DNA from: Caproicibacter sp047833665
GTDB taxonomy: Bacteria; Bacillota; Clostridia; Oscillospirales; Acutalibacteraceae
DNA length: 64,000 nt
NCBI GenBank assembly: GCA_047833665.1
Contig: CP181261.1
Location: 2,480,001-2,544,000, forward strand
Direction of reading: 5' to 3'
Positions 46,085 through 55,261 of this stretch are shown here, piece after piece; the stretch's first letter is position 1, and each line of letters opens with the position of its first letter. Below the pieces are notes generated by a model. The model was not told the origin of the DNA, did not search any database, and worked only from the letters and a program-made list of their open reading frames with translations. The translations under genes were made by a program, and so were the position numbers.

Positions 46085-46225
46085 GACATTTCGGTTTGAA
46101 AGAAAGTCTGATATTCCGCTTTTACACAAAACGGTCTCATGCTCGCCAAATCTCCTCAACTGATATGTTTACAACGGCAAACAAGGAAATCCTCCGCATA
46201 ACCGGCGTAGACTGTTAAGCATAGC
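46085..46225. repeat. Degraded repeat shared with 38163-38310
   Basis: Preceded by ggtcgccaaaaaatagaaac, which resembles an ISL3 left end. No gene. Confidence 0.65.
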
Positions 46226-46286
46226 CTAATTCTTTTTTCGGAATCCCTAAATTGCAATTTTCTTGACACTATCTAATTTTTAAACC

Positions 46287-46325
46287 TTGTAATTTTACAG
46301 GATTGCTGTATAATTAACATGTTAA
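46287..46325 (+). promoter_or_regulatory. Promoter and MarR-type operator of the exporter operon
   Basis: TTGTAA (46287-46292), 16-bp spacer, TATAAT (46309-46314), overlapped by the palindrome TTAACATGTTAA (46314-46325) and further TAATTAATTA words, as expected for autorepression by the MarR protein. Confidence 0.6.
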
Positions 46326-46382
46326 TAATTAATTAGTTAATTTTTTTAATTATCTTCTGACAGCCTAGGAAGGGAATGTTTT

Positions 46383-46874
46383 ATGTTTGATAAATTTGCA
46401 TTCATCCCCGAACATATTAAAGCATCGTCGCCAATTTCTCCCCTTGTCATTGCATGGAAACTAAGACACTGCAACATGATCATGCGTAGTATCATAGAAA
46501 AAAAAGTCGCAAGCACGGGTTTGTTTAACAGTCAACACCGTTTATTAATGATATTGTTTCATAACCCAAATATTTCTCAAGTAGAAATTTCCAAAAGATT
46601 AGAAATTTCCCCTGCCGCTGTTGCAGTTTCTCTCAAAAAACTGGAAAAGGCAGGATGCATTAAAAGAACCGTAGCAAAAAATGACAATCGAATTCATCAA
46701 ATTGTATTGACGGAAAAAGGAAATGAAATTGTAAAAATTAGCCAGAAACTTTTTGGAGAAGCGGAAAATGCTATGCTGAAAGGTTTTACTGAAGAAGAAA
46801 AAACGGTACTAACGAATTTTTTATCGAGAATTCGAATGAATTTACTTGAGTACAGCAAACAAATGGAGGATTAG
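46383..46874 (+). CDS. MarR-family transcriptional regulator
   Basis: 163 residues. Winged helix with LEISPAAVAVSLKKLEKAGC as the recognition helix and wing AKNDNRIHQIVLTEKG. GGAAGGGAA upstream. Three nt separate it from the exporter, so it probably senses an exported drug and controls the operon. Confidence 0.9.
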   Translation: MFDKFAFIPEHIKASSPISPLVIAWKLRHCNMIMRSIIEKKVASTGLFNSQHRLLMILFHNPNISQVEISKRLEISPAAVAVSLKKLEKAGCIKRTVAKNDNRIHQIVLTEKGNEIVKISQKLFGEAENAMLKGFTEEEKTVLTNFLSRIRMNLLEYSKQMED

Positions 46875-47465
46875 TCCATGAAAAAATTCTTAACATATAT
46901 GAAACCGTATTTGCCGTTTTTTATCATCGGGCCAATTTTAATGATTTGTGAAGTCATTGCGAATGTTCAAATACCCACTGTTGTGGCAAGAATGATTAAT
47001 ATTGGAGCCGCAAACCGAGATATTTCTTATATTATGGCCAGCGGAATACAGATGCTCTTCATCATTCTCTTCGGCATGGCAAGCGGCATTGGTGCCGCTT
47101 ACTGTGCGGCCAAAGCATCTGTGGGATTTTCCTGCGACATTCGCACCGATCTCTTTGAGAAAATACAAAAGTTTTCCTTTGCTAATATTGATACATTCAG
47201 CACCGGTTCTCTGGTTACAAGACTCACCAATGATATTACACAAGTGCGGAATCTTGTTGAGATGGCAATGCGTATGATGCTCCGTGGCCCGGGGATGTTA
47301 ATTGGCGCATTTATCATGGCAGTCAAGCTCAATGCTCAGCTTTCTGTTGTGTTTTTAGTCATTGTTCCTGCATTGTCCTTGCTGATTCTTACAATTGTCC
47401 GCACGGCATTTCCCCGGTTTAACATGATGCAAAAAAAATTGGATCGTTTAAATTCTGCGATTCAA

Positions 47466-47470
47466 GAAGC
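47466..47470 (+). repeat. 5-bp target duplication GAAGC, left
   Basis: Identical to 47923-47927; five bases is the duplication length made by Tn7-type transposases. Confidence 0.9.
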
Positions 47471-47922
47471 TGTATATTTAAAATAAACTCCACTCCAACC
47501 CAACACCCCTCAACCCCTTATCCCTTCTCGCCTTGAACCTATTCTCCTAATCTCTTCCAGATAATAAAGTCCGCTCTAAAATTCAATATTTTCATTCCAT
47601 TTAATAACATTTCTTCCTTAATTCTTGTAGTAATTTTTAAAATAAAGTCGGTTCCTAATAGGGATAAGTTGAAAGGAAAAAGGTATAAGGTTGTATTTTC
47701 AAATGTCCTTTTTCAGTCTTATTTCAATCAATATATTGTTTTCAATCCCTTTAAAATTAATGTCTTTAGCCTTATTCCTTACACCTTAACCCTTCCCTCT
47801 GTAAACGTAAATCCCGCAGCCGTTCAGGATTTCTCCTGCATTTACTACGGGATTTTGGAACGAACTTTATTTTTATAGAGCGAACTTTATTATCATGGAG
47901 TGGAGTTTATTTTAGTTATATA
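47471..47922. mobile_element. Non-autonomous mini Tn7-like element (452 bp)
   Basis: No gene. Left end has three widely spaced ~17-bp sites of the form AATAAA(C/G)TCC(A/G)CTC near 47480, 47562 and 47638; right end has three tightly packed inverted versions at 47857-47912, the asymmetric layout of TnsB sites in Tn7. Outer ends TGTATATTTAAAATAAACTC and complement TATATAACTAAAATAAACTC. Interior has a compound hairpin (ATCCCGCAG ... CAGGA-tttc-TCCTG ... CTACGGGAT). About 80-85% like 55262-55749. Confidence 0.88.
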
Positions 47923-47927
47923 GAAGC
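47923..47927 (+). repeat. 5-bp target duplication GAAGC, right
   Basis: Second copy of the target duplication. Confidence 0.9.
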
Positions 47928-49070
47928 ACTGATCAACGTGAGAGTCATTAAATCGTTTGTACGGGGAGATTACGAAGAAAATAAATTTGCAAAAACAAAT
48001 GAAGACCTGAAAAATGCAACGATTCATGCTGTAAAAATTATTTTGCTTGTTACGCCGGTTATGACTTTGGCCATGAACGTAGGTACCATTGCAATTGTGT
48101 GGTTTGGCGGCAAAGGAATCATGGCGGGAACAATCCCGGTTGGCGATGTAATGGCATTTATCACGTATGTTACACAAATATTGATGGCTCTTGGCATGTT
48201 GGCCATGGTGTTTATGCAAAGCGCAAAGGCCGTAGCCAGTTTGAACAGAATTAATGAAGTGATGAATGCAACGGTGGATTTAACCGATGAACATGCAAAA
48301 TTTAAAGAAAAAACAGTTCAAGAGGGGCGCATTGAATTTAGAAATGTATCGTTTCAATATTACAAAAACAGTGAGAAAAAGGTTTTGGATAATATTAGTT
48401 TTACCATATTGCCCGGTGAGGTTGTAGGCATTATTGGGCCCACAGGCTGCGGAAAAACGACACTGGTTCAAATGATTCCCCGTCTTTATGATGTGGACGC
48501 CGGCGAAGTGCTGGTGGACGGAATTAACGTGAAAGATTACTCCTTGCAGCATTTAAGAGATGCTGTTGGGATGGTTCTGCAAAAAAACGTGCTGTTTTCC
48601 GGCACTATTATAGAAAATTTAAAGTGGGGCAATGAGGATGCAACGCAAGCCGAAATCAAAAAATGCGCCAAGGCAGCACAAGCCGATGGCTTTATTCAAA
48701 ACTTTGCCAAACAATATGAAACGGAACTCGGTCAGGGCGGTGTAAACCTTTCCGGGGGACAGAAACAACGCATTTGTATAGCAAGGACTTTGCTCAAAAA
48801 TCCAAAAATCTTAATTTTAGATGATTCCACAAGCGCAGTGGATACGACTACGGAAGCAAAAATATTGCAAGCTTTAAGAGAGAATTTTCAAGATATCACC
48901 AAAATCATCATTGCACAAAGAATTTCCTCCGTGATGGCTGCGGATAAAATCATAGTAATGGACAACGGTCAGATTGCAGGCATCGGAACACATACAGAAT
49001 TATTACAATCCTGCAAAACATATCGTGAAATTTACAATTCTCAGACTTCTGTCGGCGAGGTGATTGCATA

Positions 49071-50939
49071 ATGGACCCCAAAAAAGCAGAACGCTTAAAA
49101 AACAAATATCAAAAATCCAATCCTGAAAGCGGAAACTCGCCATTAAAAAAACCGGCGTTTGGCAGAGGTCCGCATTTTCCGGGTATGCCGAAAGGCAAAC
49201 CGAAAAATACCAAGAGAACAATTAAGCGGCTATTTTCATATTTGGCAGAGGATAAATTTAAAATCGGCATTGTCATTTTATTGGTTTTAATTGGTACAAT
49301 TTCAAACCTTACAGCTTCCTATATGATTCGGCCGATTATCAACAGTGTTGTTAGTCACAACAAAACAATCGCAAACCTGTTTAAGGATATCGTAATTATG
49401 CTTTCCATCTATGTGATTTCTGTGACTGCAACATACGCGCAGTCTCGACTGATGCTTCAGGTTGGGCAAAAAGCTTTGCAAAAAATTAGAAATGACCTTT
49501 TTCATAAAATGCAAACGCTGCCCGTGAGTTTTTTTGACAAAAGCAGTCATGGGGATTTAATGAGCCGTTTTACAAATGACGTGGATACTATCGGCGACAT
49601 GATGACAAATACGGTAGTCAATATGATTTCCGGCGGAATCATGATTATTGGAACTTTTTCACTGATGCTCTATACAAACATCATTCTGTCTGCCATAACA
49701 ATTCTCATGCTTCCGGTGATGACATATTCCAGTAAATTGATAACGAACAGAAGCCGAGTTCTGTACAAACAGCAGCAAGCGGCCATCGGTACTTTAAACG
49801 GGTTTATTGAGGAAACAATCACTGGGCAAAAGGTAGTTAAAGTCTTTAATCATGAAAAAGAATGCATTGAAGAATTTGAGTATTTAAATGATGATTTAAG
49901 AAACAAACTTGTTTTCGCTCAGTTTTTTGGCGGAATCATGGGGCCTGTCATGGGCAATTTAAGTCAACTAAACTATGTTCTGGCCGCCTGTGTGGGTGCT
50001 GTTTTATGCATCGTCAGGGGATTCGATATCGGAGGCCTTACCATTTTCGTCAACTATGCCAGACAATTCAGCAGGCCGGTCAATGAACTTTCTATGCAGG
50101 TAAATACCATTTTTGCAGCATTAGCAGGAGCAGAACGTGTGTTTAGCATTCTTGATGAAAAGCCGGAGCGGGAGGATTCTCCCGAGGCAGTTGAACTGCC
50201 TTCTATGAAAGGAAATCTTGTTTTGGAAAACGTAACGTTCGGATATTCTGCGGACAAACCAGTTTTAAAAAACATTTCTCTCTACGCACATCCGGGACAA
50301 AAGATTGCATTGGTCGGCTCAACGGGAGCAGGAAAAACCACCATCACAAATTTAATTAACCGATTTTATGATATTCAGAAAGGCCGCATCACCATCGATG
50401 GTGTAGATATTCAAAAGATAAAACTGGATTGTTTGCGGAGAAATATCGCCATGGTTTTGCAGGATACAAATCTGTTTACCGGTACAGTAAGGGAAAATAT
50501 ACGATACGGCCGAATGGATGCCACAGACGCGGAAGTGGTAGAAGCAGCCAAAATTGCAAATGCACATGAATTTATTATCCGCCTGTCCGATGGATATGAT
50601 ACTGTTTTACAGGGCAACGGTGCCAACTTGAGTCAAGGCCAAAGACAACTTTTAAACATAGCGCGCGCAGCCATTACAAAAGCGCCCATCCTCATTCTAG
50701 ATGAAGCAACCAGTTCTGTTGATACAAGAACTGAAAAAAATATCTCTAAAGCAATGAATCGAATTATGGCCAACCGCACAACACTTGTGATTGCACATCG
50801 GCTTTCAACTGTAAGAAATGCAGATGCTATCATGGTTCTTGAAAACGGTGAGATTATAGAAAGAGGCACCCATGAAAGCCTTTTACAGCAGCACGGAAGA
50901 TATTATAGCCTGTGCAAAGGGATTGCAAAACTGCAATAA
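49071..50939 (+). CDS. Heterodimeric ABC exporter subunit B
   Basis: 622 residues. Basic N-terminal extension of ~50 residues, six membrane helices, and an ATPase with STGAGKTT, LSQGQRQLL (signature), ILILDEATSSVD and IAHRLSTV. Consensus catalytic Glu is present, complementing the degenerate site of subunit A. ATG overlaps the subunit A stop by 1 nt. LmrD/TM288-like multidrug exporter half. Confidence 0.92.
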   Translation: MDPKKAERLKNKYQKSNPESGNSPLKKPAFGRGPHFPGMPKGKPKNTKRTIKRLFSYLAEDKFKIGIVILLVLIGTISNLTASYMIRPIINSVVSHNKTIANLFKDIVIMLSIYVISVTATYAQSRLMLQVGQKALQKIRNDLFHKMQTLPVSFFDKSSHGDLMSRFTNDVDTIGDMMTNTVVNMISGGIMIIGTFSLMLYTNIILSAITILMLPVMTYSSKLITNRSRVLYKQQQAAIGTLNGFIEETITGQKVVKVFNHEKECIEEFEYLNDDLRNKLVFAQFFGGIMGPVMGNLSQLNYVLAACVGAVLCIVRGFDIGGLTIFVNYARQFSRPVNELSMQVNTIFAALAGAERVFSILDEKPEREDSPEAVELPSMKGNLVLENVTFGYSADKPVLKNISLYAHPGQKIALVGSTGAGKTTITNLINRFYDIQKGRITIDGVDIQKIKLDCLRRNIAMVLQDTNLFTGTVRENIRYGRMDATDAEVVEAAKIANAHEFIIRLSDGYDTVLQGNGANLSQGQRQLLNIARAAITKAPILILDEATSSVDTRTEKNISKAMNRIMANRTTLVIAHRLSTVRNADAIMVLENGEIIERGTHESLLQQHGRYYSLCKGIAKLQ

Positions 50940-51279
50940 TTGATTTCCTCAATGCTGCGAAAGCATGGTAGATTTGTCAAACGCATCGGACAGCATGGGA
51001 GTACAAAAAGTCAGGAAAATGTTTTTTGCCTTGGCGATGGCTGCGTTTTCCTTTACCATTGTGCCCGGGCGTATCAGGTCAAATTAGTCCGTGCGGATAT
51101 ACAGTTAAGCGGCGTCGGCTTTGAACAGCGCCATATGCACTCCGTATAAACGCCGCGCTCAGAAACCAAATGGGCTATCAGACCTCAGAGGAGCTGTTCG
51201 ATATACAATTGAACAAAATTTACACTTTAAACCCATAGATAACTTTACCCAAGTAAAGTGTTCAATTTGTTATTAAAAT
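50940..51279. other. Gene-poor stretch after the exporter operon
   Basis: Contains short broken reading frames only, for example VDLSNASDSMGVQKVRKMFF at about 50971-51030 ending in a stop near 51085. No intact gene, RNA or repeat seen. Confidence 0.5.
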
Positions 51280-51811
51280 TTTGAAATTTGAAAAAACCAA
51301 ACAATTTATACAAGAGCTTGCCCGCGTGCCAATGGCTTTTGCCAAAGCACAATTCGACGCGGGAGCAGATATGGTCACATGAGCGGATCACTGTACTTCC
51401 GATCTGGTGAGCGCTCAAATTTATCGTGATGTCCTTGCACCAATTCATAGCGAAGCAGCACAACAACTGCAGAGTGCAGGCCCTTTAATTCTGCATATTT
51501 GCGGCAATATTATGGATAGGTTAGATGACATTGCAAAAACAGGAATTCGAATGATGCATATCGATTCCCGCAATGATATTCCAAAAGCACTTAAAATTTC
51601 TCAAAACCGTATTACTCTGGTAGGTTGCATCAATAATCCATTTACACTTGCACAGGGGAAACCTTTCCAAGTCCGCAAAGAAGTTCATGATAACATTGTC
51701 TCCGGAATGCAATTAATTGCGCCAGAGTGTGCTATCCCCAGAAATGTCCCCGATACCAATCTTTTCGCACTTGTCAATGAAACACACCGCCATCATCATA
51801 GATATAAATAG
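51280..51811 (+). pseudogene. Remnant of MtaA/CmuA-type methyltransferase (uroporphyrinogen decarboxylase family)
   Basis: Frame reads TKQFIQELARVPMAFAKAQF, DAGADMVT, then TGA, then ADHCTSDLVSAQIYRDVLAP and PLILHICGN...RMMHIDSRND, ITLVGCINNP, APECAIPRNVP. These are family blocks, including the zinc-binding HxCxN (HICGN) and C of APEC. N-terminus missing, one in-frame TGA at about 51378, C-terminus frayed. Not functional. Confidence 0.8.
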
Positions 51812-51871
51812 GCAGTTCTTAGCATGGGACATCGATAGAAAAGCATATCAACAAAAAACGAAAGCAAGTTG

Positions 51872-52465
51872 TTATTTTGCAGCCGATATGGCGCAGGAAT
51901 TTTTCCGAAAACAAGAATCTAAGTGGTCGTTAACCAATCCGACCGCCTGCAGATATGAATAAACAATCACCGGACCAAGAAACTGAAATCCGCGTTTTTT
52001 CAGGTCTCGGCTGATTGCCTCAGAAAGTGCCGTCTTTGCCGGAACTTGGTCTAGCGTTTTATAGTGCCCCACAATTGGCTTTCCGCCAACAAACGCCCAG
52101 ATATATCGGTCAAAACTTCCGAATTCTTTCTGCACTTCCAGAAACCTCCGCGCATTATTTACGGCAGTTTCTATTTTTCTTCGGTTGCGTATGATTCCGG
52201 GGTTTTCCATTAATCTGCGAATTTTATCATCACCGTAGGATGCCACTTTTTGAGGATTAAACCCATCGAATGCTTTCCGATAGGCTTCCCGCTTTCGCAA
52301 AATAGTAAGCCAGCTCAGTCCTGCCTGCGCGGATTCGAGAACTAAAAATTCAAAATGTTTTCGGTCCTCATGAACGGGAACACCCCATTCTTCATCATGG
52401 TAGGCTCGGTACAAAGCATCCGATTCACACCAAGGGCAGCGCGTTAATTTCAGTTCCACGTTCAT
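51872..52465 (-). CDS. tag: DNA-3-methyladenine glycosylase I
   Basis: 197 residues. Tag family: RCPWCESDALYRAYHDEEWG at the N-terminus with zinc-ligand Cys and His, ESAQAGLSWLTILRKREAYR, and C-terminal NDHLDSCFR with the other zinc His and Cys. Excises 3-methyladenine from DNA. AAAGGAG before the ATG. Overlaps the P-type ATPase stop by 4 nt, so it is co-transcribed with the metal operon. Confidence 0.93.
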   Translation of the reverse strand: MNVELKLTRCPWCESDALYRAYHDEEWGVPVHEDRKHFEFLVLESAQAGLSWLTILRKREAYRKAFDGFNPQKVASYGDDKIRRLMENPGIIRNRRKIETAVNNARRFLEVQKEFGSFDRYIWAFVGGKPIVGHYKTLDQVPAKTALSEAISRDLKKRGFQFLGPVIVYSYLQAVGLVNDHLDSCFRKNSCAISAAK

Positions 52466-54333
52466 GAAGATGCTCCTTTCTCGGTTTTACCGCCAGTGTT
52501 CAGCACACGGGAAGCATTTAAGATTGCCAAAACAGATACACCAACATCTGCAAAAACGGCTTCCCACATATTTGCAAGCCCGAATGCACCCAGAGCCAGC
52601 ACCATCAGTTTTATACCAAGTGCAAAGACAATATTTTGCCGTGCGATGAGTAGTGTTTTTCTCGCAATGCGGATTGCATCTGCGATTTTAGACAGGCGGT
52701 CATCCATCAGAACAATATCTGCGGCTTCAATCGCCGCATCCGAACCAAGGCCTCCCATGGCAATTCCGACATCCGCGCGGGAGAGCACAGGAGCATCGTT
52801 TATCCCATCGCCGACAAACACCAGCTTGCCGCGCGCTGATTTTTTGTTAAGCAGTCGCTCAACCTGCTCAACCTTGCCGGCGGGCAATAATTCTGCGTGG
52901 ACTTCTTCAATACTCAGCCGTGCTGCAACATCTTCACCCACGATTTTAGTATCACCGGTGAGCATAACGGAAGAATGAACCCCAAGCCGTTTGAGTTCTA
53001 AAATAGCTCCGGCAGCATCGTCACGGATTTCGTCGGAGATAACAATGTGCCCCATATAGGTTCTGTCGACAGCCACATGTACAATTGTGCCGACAAGTTC
53101 GCATTCCGGAGCATCTACGCCCTCCTGCGCCATCAGTTTCGCGTTGCCCACGCTTACCGATTTCCCTCCTATTTTCACCCGTACACCATAGCCTGCAATT
53201 TCCTGTACATCGGAAACCTGAGAGCGGTCCTGCTCCGTTGTGCAAGCTTCTTTCAATGAGCGAGAAATCGGGTGCTCAGAATAACTTTCCGCCAGCGCGG
53301 CAAGTTCCAAAAGTTCTTGTTGAGACATTTGTTCCGGATGAACAGCCGTAACTCGGAACGTCCCTTTCGTCAGTGTACCGGTCTTATCAAACACGACGAT
53401 TTCAGCTTTGGAAAGAGCCTCCAAATAATTGCCGCCTTTCACAAGAATCCCCTGCCGAGAAGCTCCTCCGATGCCTCCAAAAAAACTAAGCGGAATAGAA
53501 ATGACAAGCGCGCAAGGACAGGAAACAACCAGAAAAATGAGCGCTCGCTGAATCCATTCACTCCATATCCCATGGAAAAGCAAGGGCGGCAACACAGCCA
53601 ACAGCAACGCTCCAATGACAACAGCGGGAGTATAGTAACGAGAGAACCGCGTAATAAAATTTTCCGTCTTTGCCTTTTTGGAAGCGGAATTCTCCACTAG
53701 TTCCAAAATCTTGGAAACGGTGGATTCTTCAAACGGATGGCTGACACGAACACGCAGCACCCCAGTTAAGTTCACGCAGCCACTGATAACCTCGTCTCCG
53801 ACTGCCACCTCACGGGGAAGCGATTCACCCGTCAGCGCAGAAGTATCCACACTGGAAGTACCATTCAAGACAGTGCCGTCTAAAGGAATTTTTTCACCGG
53901 GGCCAATGACAATCGTATCCCCTACGCTGACCTCCTCCGGATCCACGCGGCGCAGCTCACCGCATTCTTCCACAGTGGCATAATCCGGCTGAATATTCAT
54001 CAAATCTGAAATTGACTTTCGGGAGCGGTCCACTGCATAGCTTTGGAACAGTTCGCCAACCTGATAAAACAACATAACCGCCACAGCTTCTGCGTATTCA
54101 CCAATCAGAAGTGCGCCGACAGTAGCCACACTCATTAAAAAGTTTTCATCAAACACCCGTCCGTGCGCAATGTTGCGGACAGCTTTCCACAGTACATCTC
54201 CGCCAACCACAATATAAGGAATCAGAAAGAGCACAAGCCTAAAATATCCATCCACGGGAAGCATCAGCAAAATAAGAAAAACAATGATACTCAGGCATAT
54301 GCGCAGGAGCGTCTTTTTTTGTTTTGAATTCAT
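52462..54333 (-). CDS. Zn/Cd/Pb-type heavy-metal P1B ATPase
   Basis: 623 residues. TGES actuator (LTGESLPREV), transmembrane metal site CPC (VVSCPCALVISIP), phosphorylation site DKTGTLTKG, HP motif (SEHPISRS), GDGINDAPVLSRADVGIAMG hinge. No N-terminal HMA domain; the separate 73-aa HMA protein upstream supplies it. CPC plus a CadC-type regulator points to Zn2+/Cd2+/Pb2+ efflux. Confidence 0.93.
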   Translation of the reverse strand: MNSKQKKTLLRICLSIIVFLILLMLPVDGYFRLVLFLIPYIVVGGDVLWKAVRNIAHGRVFDENFLMSVATVGALLIGEYAEAVAVMLFYQVGELFQSYAVDRSRKSISDLMNIQPDYATVEECGELRRVDPEEVSVGDTIVIGPGEKIPLDGTVLNGTSSVDTSALTGESLPREVAVGDEVISGCVNLTGVLRVRVSHPFEESTVSKILELVENSASKKAKTENFITRFSRYYTPAVVIGALLLAVLPPLLFHGIWSEWIQRALIFLVVSCPCALVISIPLSFFGGIGGASRQGILVKGGNYLEALSKAEIVVFDKTGTLTKGTFRVTAVHPEQMSQQELLELAALAESYSEHPISRSLKEACTTEQDRSQVSDVQEIAGYGVRVKIGGKSVSVGNAKLMAQEGVDAPECELVGTIVHVAVDRTYMGHIVISDEIRDDAAGAILELKRLGVHSSVMLTGDTKIVGEDVAARLSIEEVHAELLPAGKVEQVERLLNKKSARGKLVFVGDGINDAPVLSRADVGIAMGGLGSDAAIEAADIVLMDDRLSKIADAIRIARKTLLIARQNIVFALGIKLMVLALGAFGLANMWEAVFADVGVSVLAILNASRVLNTGGKTEKGASS

Positions 54334-54362
54334 CGGGCAACCTCTTTCATTTTATTGGCACT

Positions 54363-54584
54363 CTAGCGAACAAGTTCGCAGTTCGGCTCAATTTTGTTGC
54401 AAATGGCTGCTGCTTGTTCCAAAATTTCTTCAAAACGGCTTTCCTCGGCATCCAACGTTAACTTTTGCGTCAGAAAACTAACGGAAACACTATTGACACC
54501 CGGAATTTTACGAATTTTTTCTTCCATTTTCGCCGCACATGCTGCACAGTCAAGATTCTTTAGATTAATTTTTTTCTTCATCAT
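54363..54584 (-). CDS. Free-standing HMA-domain metal-binding protein
   Basis: 73 residues, ferredoxin-like HMA fold with the metal pair DCAACAAKME. Probably the detached N-terminal domain or metallochaperone of the adjacent P-type ATPase, 29 nt downstream. GAGGGATA lies before two consecutive ATG codons; either may start. Confidence 0.88.
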   Translation of the reverse strand: MMKKKINLKNLDCAACAAKMEEKIRKIPGVNSVSVSFLTQKLTLDAEESRFEEILEQAAAICNKIEPNCELVR

Positions 54585-54603
54585 TATCCCTCAGCTTTCT
54601 CGT

Positions 54604-54939
54604 TTATTCACCAATATGTTCCATTCCTTGGTCCAGAATGGTGCGTACATGTCCGTCCGCCAGAGAATAAAGAATTGCCTTTCCTTCCCGGCGGTATTTA
54701 ACCAGCTTGCTTTGTTTGAGCACCCTCAGCTGATGCGAAATAGCCGATTGATTCATTCCCAACATTTGTGCAATATCACAGACACACATCTCCGATTGAA
54801 TCAAAGCGTACAGAATTTTAATCCGCGTAGAATCGGCAAAGATCTTAAATAGATCCGCAAGGTCATATAAAATCTCATCGTCCGGCATGATGTTTTCCAT
54901 CTGTTCACTTGGTTTAATGATGTTTTTGTCATCCAACAT
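54604..54939 (-). CDS. ArsR/SmtB-family metal-responsive repressor (CadC/SmtB-like)
   Basis: 111 residues from ATG 54939 (a TTG at 54954 is possible). Winged helix with SEMCVCDIAQ, the alpha3 CxC metal site, and recognition helix MNQSAISHQLRVLKQ; C-terminal DGHVRTILDQGMEHIGE provides the alpha5 D/H-H/E site. It should release DNA when Zn/Cd/Pb binds and so induce the operon. Confidence 0.9.
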   Translation of the reverse strand: MLDDKNIIKPSEQMENIMPDDEILYDLADLFKIFADSTRIKILYALIQSEMCVCDIAQMLGMNQSAISHQLRVLKQSKLVKYRREGKAILYSLADGHVRTILDQGMEHIGE

Positions 54940-54959
54940 ATTATCAACATCCAATCATA

Positions 54960-55006
54960 TGAGCCTTTATTCATATTTATTATATACGCCTCTCTGAAAA
55001 AGTCAA
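54960..55006 (-). promoter_or_regulatory. Promoter/operator of the metal efflux operon
   Basis: Minus-strand TTGACT (55006-55001), 16-bp spacer, TATAAT (54984-54979), then the imperfect palindrome ATATGAAtaaaggcTCATAT (54957-54976), the form bound by SmtB/CadC proteins. Confidence 0.7.
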
Positions 55007-55133
55007 TATTTTAAACTTCTTTTCCCATACTCGACGTGTAAACAAAAAAGATTCGATACCGCAGCATCATGCAATCCAATTAATACAATACAGGGTGCAT
55101 TCTTAAAACATTCAAATTTAACAGTTCAGACAC

Positions 55134-55195
55134 TTGACAATGAACTTATTTTGCAGTAATATGAAGTAAACTTCACATGAAGTTTGCTTCATATG
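55134..55195 (+). promoter_or_regulatory. Promoter and operator of the interrupted XRE gene
   Basis: TTGACA (55134-55139), 17-bp spacer, TAATAT (55157-55162), followed by two inverted repeats GAAG-TAAA-CTTC and GAAG-TTTG-CTTC, the likely autoregulatory operator. Confidence 0.75.
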
Positions 55196-55212
55196 CAGAA
55201 AGGCGAATCATC

Positions 55213-55261
55213 ATGAAAACCAGAGTCAAAGAGTTGCGAACCAAGGCTAATTTAACACAGG
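55213..55261 (+). pseudogene. 5' fragment of XRE-family regulator gene, cut by Tn7-like element
   Basis: Reads MKTRVKELRTKANLTQ, the first helix of a small YozG-type HTH repressor, then directly joins the transposon left end. GAAAGG upstream. The rest (expected to continue E-E-L-A...) should lie beyond the window at the other end of the transposon. Confidence 0.8.

Larger units (their letters stand above)
46878..49071 (+). pseudogene. Heterodimeric ABC exporter subunit A, split by a mini Tn7-like element
   Basis: Gene pieces 46878-47470 and 47928-49071. The first piece holds the N-terminal membrane helices, up to ...LNSAIQEA; the second resumes LINVRVIKSFVRGDYEENKF, the remaining helices and a full ATPase (GPTGCGKTT, LSGGQKQR, ILILDDSTSAVD). 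Removing the element and one GAAGC restores a single 578-residue frame of the LmrC/TM287 type. Note the Walker B Asp-Asp in place of Asp-Glu (DDSTS), marking the degenerate-site partner of such heterodimers. As drawn, the first fragment ends at a stop inside the element. Confidence 0.92.

Noticed and set aside
47669..47878. 69-aa ORF inside the 452-bp mini-element
   Set aside because: Not kept in the second copy, no ribosome site; the element appears non-coding.
51378..51380. TGA as selenocysteine codon in the methyltransferase remnant
   Set aside because: Gene lacks its N-terminal part and no SECIS-like hairpin is evident just downstream; simple decay is sufficient.
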